This document shows positions 24,730 to 33,905 of a stretch of DNA of 64,000 bases, one piece after another. The DNA comes from Valencia hispanica. Its lineage: Eukaryota; Chordata; Actinopteri; Cyprinodontiformes; Valenciidae. Where the stretch lies: positions 31,147,318 through 31,211,317 of the forward strand of contig OY747716.1 of the NCBI GenBank assembly GCA_963556495.2, in the 5' to 3' direction. Position numbers and translations under genes: made by a program. The first letter of the stretch is position 1; every line of letters begins with the position of its first letter. Under the pieces are notes generated by a model. The model saw only the letters and a program-made list of their open reading frames with translations, was not told the origin of the DNA and did no database searches.

Positions 24730-26248
24730 AAATAAACAGTGGTTTAACAATTTTGCACAGTGGCACAGTGTGGTTATTGTATGCATGTTTTACTTGCAAA
24801 GCCTTCTGTCTAATAGTAATGTGAGTTCTCCCTTAGAGAGCATCTTAAAGATTTACCCTGGGCATGTTTATGTCCCTCTGGGATTTTCTGACAAATTCAC
24901 CCAGAAGCGTCATATGAATTTGAATAACCACTCATTTAGATTATTTAGCTATGGGAATACTACAATAATATAAAACAGAAACCAGTTAATGAGGAGATAA
25001 AGCAGCATTTAATTTAAAATTAGTGAATAGGGGGGAATAAGTGAAAGCATTCTAATTTGCGTGCACTGATTTTGATTTAATTTGTATTATCTTGGAGTGA
25101 GTGCCACACATTAGGCTGCATAGAACTGTGCAACAAATGCAATATAGAACTGAGCTTGGGCTGTTCCTGGAGGCACTCTGCATGCTCTCGTGTCAGTCTC
25201 GCTCAATGCGAGCAATGACCAAATCCATCATGACATGTGGACAACAAAGACTACAAGAACGCCCGCCTTATTGTTCGCCCTCACACACCACCAACACACT
25301 CCACCTAGTGCACTCACTCTATCTCCTCAGAACACAAGCCTATCCCCATGCAGGGGGAGCATAAAATGTCACAGAACACTGTGAAATCTTTAAGCACCAC
25401 ATCCAAATGTAAAAGCCCCCCTTTGTCAAATAGCATCCACTCGACATGAAATGCAGTCAAAGCCATGGATGGTGTTGGAGCGGAACTAGTCAGCCAGTCT
25501 GGGAATTTTCCAGATAAAGCTTTATGGTAGAAAAGTGGGAGAGTCCAGTCATCATGTTCCAGGCAATTCTTTAAATTAGCCCGAGATTAGGGAGTGCACG
25601 GTGATTAAGCTCATTTGAAGTATTGAGGATCCGTCTGGGCATTGGCAAAAGCCACACTTTAATTATTCTGGTAATGGATGAGAAAAATAAGCACTCTTAT
25701 ACGCACATATCAGCATTTTGCTTAACAGGAGGAAGTAGGGAGGATGGAGAGTGGGGGGTTAGGGGTGTGTAAGGGTGGGGTGGCTTTTTAAAGGCAGACA
25801 GTGGGAGTGAAATGGAGCACGTTGCCTACAGGGAAATTAGTACTAAGTGTAGTTTGATGAATGCCCCATTGTATCAATGTTATGATGGAAAAGGGAGATT
25901 GTATGGTGTGCAGTGTTGTTGTTTTTTGTCGTGTTTTATCACTGTAGCCCTTGTTCGTGGGCTTTCCCTGGAAACAAGACATCTGTAAAGTCATTGGATC
26001 ATTCAGAGAAAGTCTACTTTACCATTTTACTTGTAGAAGATTCTTGTGTTTCTCAGAAACTATAAGGATATGACTAGTTTCCCTTTGATTGTGTGCTCTA
26101 AAAATAGTCTTTCTGTTGTGTTTGAACAACAGACTACATGTCACTTAATGTTGTTTTTCAAATTTTACACAAATGTTTAGTGTTTATATTTTAACTTTTA
26201 AAGCTTGACAGAATAGCAGTTCTGAAGTCTCACAGGCAACATTTAGGC
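24730..26248. other. Unique non-coding sequence
   Basis: No repeat or gene was recognised. The block about 25440-25780 is less AT-rich and free of repeats, but no conservation can be assessed from one sequence. Confidence 0.4.
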
Positions 26249-27325
26249 AATTTAATATGGCATCAGATTACTTTCTTTAATATGAGGGAGCAATAACAAA
26301 ACGAGTGTAAAAAAAAGGTTGGGGAGAGTGTAAAATGATATTGTGGAGAGCAAAACTGTTATCATGGTGCAAGAATGTTCTAACAGGGCACAAACAAAGA
26401 CATTTTTTCCTCACATTTCCAAACTGTTTTCCACTTTTGCAAAACACTCAGTTTTTTTCTTCCTACACTTACTTATTCTGCGCCCTCTCACTTTCAGATT
26501 TCTCTGGGAGTGACGTCACAGATCCAGACTAGACCAGACGATGCAAGATTTTACTGCCCGTGTTTCTTGTCTGCTTTTACTGTTACATTTTTTAAAAAGC
26601 ATGCACATTTTTTTCTGAAACTAATTTCAGATTTTTGTGTAATTTCTTACAAAGTGAGCTGTTATTGTTAAAGTTTAATTTTCTAATACATAACATCCAT
26701 CCATTTTCTATACCTGTCATTCCTATGCAGGGTTGTGGGGGGCTGGTGCCTATCTCCAGCGGTCAAGGGGCGAGAGGCAGGGTACACCCTGGACAGGTTG
26801 CCAGTCCATTGCAGGGCAACACAGAGACATACAGGACAAACAACCATACACTCAAACCTAAGGGCATTCTTTTTTTTTTTTTAAGAAACCAATTTACCTA
26901 ACAGTCATGTCTTTGGACTGTGGGAGGAAGCTGGAGTACCTGGAGAGAACCCATGCATGCACAGGGAGAACATGCAAACTCCATGCCGAAAGACCCCAGG
27001 TTGGGATTTGAACCCAGGACCTTCTTGCTGCAAGGCAACAGTGCTACCAACTGCGCCACTGTGCAGCCCTAATACAGAACAGTAATTATTTATTTTGACA
27101 TATTTATTTCCATAGCTTTATGAGTCATTTTTGAAAAGGTTGACCCATGAAAGCCTAAATGCAGTTTGTTATTTAACTACTCTGTTTAACCACATAGAGA
27201 AGGAACACTCTGAATAGGTCTTTTTTAAGTAAACAGAGCATTACTGAAGTGTTTCAGGACTGGACTAAGAGTGTTCAGTTTTGGAAATCAATTTATGATC
27301 ATCCTAAAATAGTGTGTGATTGCAT
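26249..27325. repeat. Left arm of long inverted repeat
   Basis: Pairs with 27848-28567. Excluding the SINE and its duplication the arm is about 0.69 kb. Corresponding landmarks include GGCATCAGATTACTTTCTTT (26259) against AAAGAAAGTAATCTGACGCC, TGGGAGTGACGTCA (26505) against TGACGTCACTCCCA, and AGTGTTCAGTTTTGGAAATC (27268) against GATTTCCAAAACTGAACATT. The arms have diverged by scattered substitutions and small indels. Confidence 0.93.
26691..27068 (-). mobile_element. tRNA-derived SINE
   Basis: A 378-bp minus-strand SINE with an 8-bp duplication CTAATACA (26683-26690 and 27069-27076). On the minus strand the head reads as tRNA-like sequence with an A box (TGGCGCAGTTGGTAGC, 27057-27042) and a B box (GGTTCAAATCC, 27014-27004). 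The body contains the common fish motif GTTCTCCCTGTGCATGCATG. The 3' tail ends AAAATGGATGGATGTTA, like the ATGG tail of the Rex3-like LINEs here. The opposite arm of the inverted repeat shows the uninterrupted TTCTAATACAGAAC site. Confidence 0.9.
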
Positions 27326-27359
27326 TTCATTTATTCACATGGGAATAAATCCACAGAAT

Positions 27360-27680
27360 TCTTTGGTCTTGGCAATAATGGAGGTTGGAGTGTGACTGAG
27401 GTTGTGGACAGATGTCTTTTATGTTGTTAACGAGTTCAAACAGGTGCCATTAGGTAAGAGGAGAATAGGAAAGCTTCTTAAAGAAGAAGTAACAGATCTG
27501 TGAAGGCCAGAATTCTTGCTTGTTTGTTGGTTTGAAACACTTATTTTCTGTACCATCATACAAATAAATTCTTTAAAAATCATACAATGTGATTTTTCTG
27601 AATGTTTTTTTACATTCTCTCACAGTAATATTGACAAATAAAATGAAAAAAAATAAATTCCTTCCTGTGAATAAATGAGA
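27360..27680 (+). mobile_element. Tc1-related remnant in the inverted-repeat spacer
   Basis: The spacer carries the C-terminal and 3' part of a common fish Tc1-type repeat: TGTGGACAGATGTCTTTTAT, then TTCAAACAGGTGCCATTA, CTTAAAGAAGAAGTAACAG, then GAAACACTTATTTTCTGTAC and AAATCATACAATGTGATTTT. Termini are eroded and no complete inverted repeat is seen. Confidence 0.55.
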
Positions 27681-27847
27681 TATCCCAGTTGTAAACCACT
27701 ATGGTTACCGAATCTCTGGCAGAAAGGAGAAAATTAGATTCAGATCACTAGAAAAACAATGAAATCTTGGAACCAATGCAACCTAAATTAGTTTATCAAA
27801 GTTAAAAAACAACTAATTACTAGACTGTAAACTTAAGTTTTGGACTG

Positions 27848-28567
27848 ATGCAATCACACACAATTTTAGGATGATCATATTTTGATTTCCAAAACTGAAC
27901 ATTCTTAGTCCAGTCCTGAAACACTTCAGTCATACTCTGTTTACCTAAAAAAGACATATTCAGAGTGTTCCTTCTCTCTGTGGTTAAACAGAATAGTTAA
28001 ATAACAAACTGCATTTAGGCTTTCATGGGCAAACCATTTCAAAAATGACTTAACAATGTATGGAAATAAATATGTCGAAATAAATAATTACTGTTCTGTA
28101 TTAGAAAATTCCACTTTAACAATAACAGCTCACTTTGTAAGAAATTACACAAAAATCAGAAATTACATTCTGAAAAAAATTTGCATGCTTTTTTAAAATG
28201 TAACAGTAAAAGCAGACCAGAAACACGGGAAGTTATATCGTGCATCGTCTGGTCTAGTCTGGATCCATGACGTCACTCCCAGAGGAATCTGGAAGCTAGA
28301 GGGCACAGCCATCAAAAGCGAGAGGGCACACATTGAATAAGTACATGTAGGAAGAAAAAAACTGAGAGAGAGTTTTGCAAAACTGGAAAACAGTTTTGAA
28401 ATGTGAGGAAAATATTTCTTTGTATGCACCCTGTTAGAAAATTCCTGCACTATAACAGTTTTGCTTTCCACAATATTATTTTACCCTCTCCCCAACCTGT
28501 TTTTACGCTTGTTTTGTTATGAATTGCTCCATCATAATAAAGAAAGTAATCTGACGCCATAATTTAA
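27848..28567. repeat. Right arm of long inverted repeat
   Basis: The reverse complement of the left arm, without the SINE. It holds the palindromic TGACGTCA at 28268-28275, matching 26511-26518 in the left arm. The two arms and a 522-bp spacer would fold into a long hairpin if transcribed. Confidence 0.93.
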
Positions 28568-30007
28568 CTTTATGCTGTTTGTTGAAATCGAGACTCATTG
28601 GATCAGGTAAAGGCTTTTCCAATCTGTTACTTTGGTAGGTCTGTGTGTATTGTAGACACAGTTTCTTTTTTTTAGCTTACTTGAGTGGCAGCCGGTGTAG
28701 TCTTTTGCTGCTGTAACCCATCTACTTCAAGGTTCCACTTGTTTAGCGTTCAGAGATGTCATTCTGCAAATCGGGGTTTGTAACAAGTGGGTTGTTGAAC
28801 CAATGTTACCATCCTCTCAAACAGCCCTGTTCATTCTCCTTTGTCCACACAGCTTCCACTTAATGGATGTTTTCTCTTTTTCGGTCTCTGTAAATGTTAG
28901 AGATGGCTGTGTTTGTGAATTGCAGTGGTTGCAAAATCTTTGAGAAATTTACCAACCCTTCAGCATAAATATTTAAAATGTGTGGGTAAGGGTAAAACAA
29001 AAGCAGGAAGTTGTGAATTGGGTTTTTATTTCAGTGAATATTTATCTTAAAATTAATTAAAAAAATTCCCAATTTACAACATTTTACACTCACTCCATTT
29101 TGTTCCTTGGTACTCCTTCTTAGTTCTTAATCACAGTTTTCTTGGGGTAGGATGTCCCAACTGACTGTCCTTTTCAATACACAGACACATTTTCTAAGCA
29201 TAATTTTAATCCCACAATAACGACTAAAATGTTTAGTTCGACTTTTTTATATGTATTATCTGGTTTCATTTGTTAATTGGTAATCAGCAAAAATAAAGCA
29301 AAGATAAAATATTTTCAAATTTTTATCAACTGCCATTGGAATATGTTGTTTTGTGCGTATTGATATTTTTCGTTTTTCTAATCCAGGAAAAAAGGTAATT
29401 CTTGTGTGTTTGGTCTAGCTGTATTAACTGAAATTGTGTGCTGACTCTTGATTGTTCCTCTTTAGTTCCAAAAGTAATTACTTCTGTTTTCTTTCTGTTC
29501 AGCTGGAGAAAGTTATTAAGTTACATTTAAGCACATGCAAAGCACTGGCTTACAGTTACTATGCTTTAATGAAGCAAAACAACACTATCAATCAACAATA
29601 TTAACTATCAACAATATTACAGTCAGCTGCTGATTGAAATCACCTCAGATCACTGGTCCAGGGAATACAGCAGAAACTATAAATTGAGAGGGCTACTAAG
29701 TTTGACTATATGGTTCATACATTGACCAAAAACCCAAATGCATCTTATGCTCTTAGTTATGATCCTGGTCTCTGCTGTTGTTCCTGCTCTGTTCTTTTTC
29801 TTACCCCGATTTAATCTCAAATTTATATGCTTTCTGCACAGGTTTTATGACTAATTTCAAATTCTCTCATTCATAGCTTTAATTAATTGCATTAAGGAAA
29901 AAATAGATCTCTCATTAAAACAAGTCTTATTTAAACTATAGCATTACGAATCAGGCCAACGGAAGAATCTAAGAGCCATTCATCATTTTTGACAAATTAC
30001 AATTCAC
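28568..30007. other. Unique non-coding sequence
   Basis: AT-rich, without recognised genes or elements on either strand. Confidence 0.4.
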
Positions 30008-30019
30008 ACCCCTGACCAC

Positions 30020-32982
30020 CTTCCCATGAGCTCACCACCTGTGGGAGGGGCCATAGGGGTCGGGTGCTGTGCAGGATGGGCGGCGGCCAAAGGCGGGGAC
30101 CTTGGCGGTCCGATCCTCGGCTGCAGAAGCTGGCTCTCGGGACGTGGAACGTCACCTCTCTGGTGGGGAAGGAGCCGGAGCTGGTGTGCGAGGTTGAGAA
30201 GTTCCGACTGGACATCGTCGGACTCACCTCGGCGCACTGCTCTGGCTCTGGAACCCGTTTCCTCGAGAGGGGTTGGACTCTCTTCCACTCTGGGGTTGCC
30301 CCCGCTGAGAGGCGCCGAGCTAGGGTGGGCATACTTGTTGCCCCCCATCTCGGCGCCTGTACGTTGGGGTTTACCCCGGTGAACGAGAGGGTAGCCTCCC
30401 TCCGCCTTCGGGTGGGGGGACGGGCCCTGACTGTTGTTTGTGCTTACGCGCCAAACAGCAGATTAGATTACCCACCCTTCTTGGAGTCTTTGGAGGGGGT
30501 GCTGGAGAGTCCTCCTCCTGGGGACTCCCTTGTTCTGCTGGGGGACTTCAACGCTCACGTGGGCAATGACAGTGAGACCTGGAGGGGTGTGGTTGGGCGG
30601 AATGGCCCCCCCGATCTAAACCCGAGTGGTGTCTTGTTATTGGACTTCTGTGCTCATCATGGATTGTCCATAACAAACACCATGTTCAAGCATAAAGGTG
30701 TCCATATGTGCACTTGGCACCAGGACACCTTAGGCCGCAGCTCAATAATCGACTTGGTTGTCGTCTCATCTGATCTGCGGCCGCATGTTTTGGACACTCG
30801 GGTGAAGAGAGGGGCAGAGCTGTCCACTGACCACTACCTGGTGGTGAGTTGGCTCCGATGGTGGGGGAGGACGCCGGACAGACCTGGAAGGACCAAACGT
30901 GTTGTGAGGGTCTGCTGGGAACGTCTGGCAGAGTCTCCTGTCAGAAGGAGCTTTAACTCACACCTCCGGCAGAACTTTGAACACGTCCCGGGGGAGGCGG
31001 GGGACATCGAGTCCGAGTGGACCATGTTCCGCGCCTCCATTGCCGAGGCGGCTGAACGAAGCTGTGGCTGCAAGGTGGTCGGTGCCTGTTGCGGCGGCAA
31101 CCCCCGAACCCGCTGGTGGACACCGGCGGTAAGGGATGCTGTCAGGCTGAAGAAGGAGTCCTACCGGGTCTTTTTGGCTTGTGGTACCCCTGAAGCAGCT
31201 GATAGGTACCGACAGGCCAAGCGGGATGCGGCTCGGATGGTTGCTGAGGCAAAAACTCGGGCGTGGGAGGAGTTTGGAGAGACCATGGAAAACGACTTCC
31301 GTACGGCTTCGAAGCGATTCTGGTCCACCATCCGGCGTCTCGGGGGGGGGGAAAGCGGTCTGCCACCAACACTGTTTACAGTGGGGATGGTGTGCTGCTG
31401 ACCTCGACGCGGGACGTTTTGGGTCGGTGGATGGAATACTTCGAAGACCTCCTCAATCCCACCAGCACCCCTTCCAATCTGGAAGCAGGGTTTGGGGACT
31501 TGGGGTCGGGCTCTCCAATCTCTGGTGCTGAGGTCACCGAGGTCGTTAAAAAGCTCCTCGGTGGCAAGGCTCCGGGGGTGGATGAGATTCGGCCGGAGTT
31601 CCTCAAGGCTCTGGATGTTGTGGGGCTGTGTTGGTTAACGCGGCTCTGCAATATTGCGTGGACATCGGGGGCAGTTCCCTTGGATTGGCAGACCGGGGTG
31701 GTGGTCCCCCTGTTTAAAAAGGGGGACCACAGAGTGTGTTCCAACTACAGGGGGATCACACTTCTGAGCCTCCCTGGTAAGGTCTATTCAGGGGTTCTGG
31801 AGAGGAGGGTCCGACGGATAGTCGAACCTCGGATCCAGGAGGAACAATGCGGTTTTCGTCCTGGCCGTGGAACACTGGACCAGCTCTACACCCTCAGCAG
31901 GGTCCTGGAGGGTGCGTGGGAGTTCGCCCAACCGGTCTACATGTGTTTTGTGGACTTGGAGAAGGCGTTCGACCGTGTCCCTCGGGGGGCCCTGTGGGGG
32001 GTGCTCCGGGAGTATGGGGTACCGGGCCCCTTGATACGGGCTGTTAGGTCCCTGTACGACCGGTGCCAGAGTTTGGTTCGCATTGCCGGCAGTAAGTCGG
32101 GCTTGTTTCCAGTGATAGTTGGACTCCGCCAAGGTTGCCCTTTGTCACCGATCCTGTTCCTAACTTTTATGGACAGGATCTCTAGGCGCAGCCAAGGCGT
32201 TGAGGGGATCCGTTTTGGTGGCTGGAGCTCTTCGCAGCCGAGTGTGAAGCGGCTGGAATGAGAATCAGCACCTCCAAATCCGAGGCCATGGTCTTGAGCC
32301 GGAAAAGGGTGGGGTGCCTCCTCCGGGTCGGGGATGGGGTCCTTCCCCAAGTGGAGGAGTTTAAGTATCTGGGGGTCTTGTTCACGAATGAGGGAAAAAT
32401 GGAGCGGGAGATCGATAGACGGATTGGTGGGGCATCTGCAGTTATGCGGGCGCTCTACCAGTCTGTCGTAGTGAAGAGAGAGCTGAGCCAAAAGGCGAAG
32501 CTCTCGATTTACCGGTCGATCTACGTTCCTACCCTCATCTATGGTCACGAACTCTGGGTGGTGACCGAAAGAACGAGATCACGGATACAAGCGGCTGAAA
32601 TGAGTTTCCTCCGCAGAGTGTCTGGGCTCTCCCTTAGAGATAGGGTGAGAAGCTCAGTCATCCGGAGGGGGCTCAGAGTAGAGCCGCTGCTTCTCCACAT
32701 CGAGAGGAGTCAGTTGAGGTGGCTCGGGCAACTGGTCAGGATGCCTTCTGGACGCCTCCCTGGTGAGTTGTTTTGTGCACGTCCCACCGGGAGGAGGCCC
32801 AGGGGAAGGCCCAGGACACGCTGGAGGGACTATGTTTCTCGGCTGGCCTGGGAGCGCCTTGGGGTTCCTCCCGAGGAGCTGGAACAAGTGGCTGGGGAGA
32901 GGGAAGTCTGGGTCTCTTTGCTTAGGCTGTTGCCCCCGCGACCCGACCCCGGATAAGCGGAAGAAAATGGATGGATGGATGG
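30020..32982 (+). mobile_element. Rex3-like RTE-clade LINE, near full length
   Basis: A 2963-bp plus-strand LINE with a perfect 12-bp target duplication ACCCCTGACCAC (30008-30019 and 32983-32994). It ends in a short (ATGG)n tail, as in RTE elements. It is much more GC-rich than its surroundings. The style of the endonuclease and reverse transcriptase, and the tail, point to the Rex3 family of fish RTE elements. Two shorter relatives lie at 52384-53557 and 61799-62500. Confidence 0.93.
30076..32956 (+). pseudogene. Rex3-like endonuclease-reverse transcriptase, lacking FADD
   Basis: Single polyprotein of an RTE LINE. The endonuclease (about 30124-30855) begins LGTWNVTSL, has [12 protein letters not shown] (about 30536-30570), [20 protein letters not shown] and the terminal [11 protein letters not shown]. 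The frame is open from 30076 to 31401, but a run of 10 G at about 31341-31350 shifts it. The reverse transcriptase continues in another frame (to 32261): WQTGVVVPLFKKGD, NYRGITLLSLPGKVYS, CGFRPGRGTLDQL, FVDLEKAFDRVPR and LRQGCPLSPILF. At about 32218 a deletion joins GIRFGG almost directly to KRLE, removing the block with the catalytic FADD box and changing frame. The thumb and C-terminus (32258-32956) are intact, ending LLPPRPDPG. Without FADD it cannot be active. Confidence 0.92.
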
Positions 32983-32999
32983 ACCCCTGACCACTTGAT

Positions 33000-33569
33000 G
33001 AAGACGCGCATAATAAAAAAAGATTGCCATGAGAGCATCATCTCAGACGTGGACAGCATACTCAATGTATCTCGTTATCTGTGAGCTCACAGCAGTTTGA
33101 AATGTTATTGAAGCATTGGGGCCCATCTGTGGCCGGTGCGCAATCACAGTCTTTACGACTTCTGATACTTCTAATTTCAGCAATGTTCCCTGATTTCTAA
33201 ACTTTTTAATCCCAGTCTCCAGAGAGTGGATTCAGCCTCAAAAACTTAATCAGAATCATCTGTCCGATGCAAAAGCCCAAAACCTTATGACAACTTACTT
33301 ACTTACAACAAGCTCACATTTAGTAAGCCAGCACTTTTAAAATAAGATTTACAAACCTAAATCATGATCCGCTTTATCACAGGTGTTGTTGTCAATCTGT
33401 ACTTTTTGTCTATTAACGTTCCCGATATCTATATTGACAACGGTCGCTCAGGCATAAGTTTAATGCGCATTGCATAGTATCCCCAGTAAGCAGGCAGGCT
33501 GCTACTTTCTGCAGCTGCTGCCGCTCTGGTGGACTCCGGTACTGCAAGTTATTTCTGAAATGCTTTTTT
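33000..33569. other. Non-coding sequence, possibly hAT interior
   Basis: No coding motif seen. If the hAT-like end at 33660 belongs to a larger element, this stretch and sequence left of the Rex3 insert could be its interior, but no left terminus was found. Confidence 0.3.
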
Positions 33570-33660
33570 TTCTCTCTTCAAAAGTAGAATTCAGATTTGG
33601 GGCTTCTCAGAAAACATCGGGGGTTAAAGCCCAAGTAGCCACCCTCTAACTCCGCCCCTG
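33570..33660 (-). mobile_element. hAT-like right terminus
   Basis: Read inward from 33660 the sequence starts CAGGGGCGGAGTTAGAGGG and continues with GCCCC-rich motifs (AACCCCCGATGTTTTCTGAG, then AAGCCCCAAAT). These resemble the right end of the hAT at 1629-3091 (AGCCCCAAACATTTCTCC, AAGCCCCGAAT). The left end and the target duplication were not found, so it is an orphan terminus. Confidence 0.5.
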
Positions 33661-33905
33661 GTGACATCTTCTCTTTGATCATTTATTACCATGATGTCAC
33701 ACAAGGAAGTTTAAGGTGTTTCCTTAAGATGTGCCTTAAGATTTCCCACAGATGTGCATCTGTTTATCTCAATGGCTGTGAACCAGAAGCTCAGAGAGCC
33801 ATGACCTCTTTATATGGGGTTTTCACAAATTGATTAAAGACAGTAATTTTAATGTATGCTTCTGAAATTAAGAAAATTCTTAAAAATCAAAAGTTGTGGA
33901 AGTAA
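33661..33905 (-). mobile_element. Relic of a Tc1-type (salmonid-like) element
   Basis: The order of motifs TTTGATCATTTATTACCATGATGTCACACAAGG, CCACAGATGTGCATCTG and AGCTCAGAGAGCCATGAC follows the 5' flank of the transposase gene in Sleeping Beauty-type Tc1 elements read in antisense (from known family organisation). No terminal repeat or transposase remains. It starts exactly where the hAT-like terminus ends. Confidence 0.4.

Noticed and set aside
27004..27068. Possible tRNA gene
   Set aside because: A and B boxes belong to the head of a dispersed SINE with target duplications and tail. The same applies to 38251-38330 and 56324-56373.
31788..32548. Long minus-strand frames opposite the Rex3-like reverse transcriptase
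   Set aside because: Antisense shadows of a GC-rich coding region, without domains of their own.
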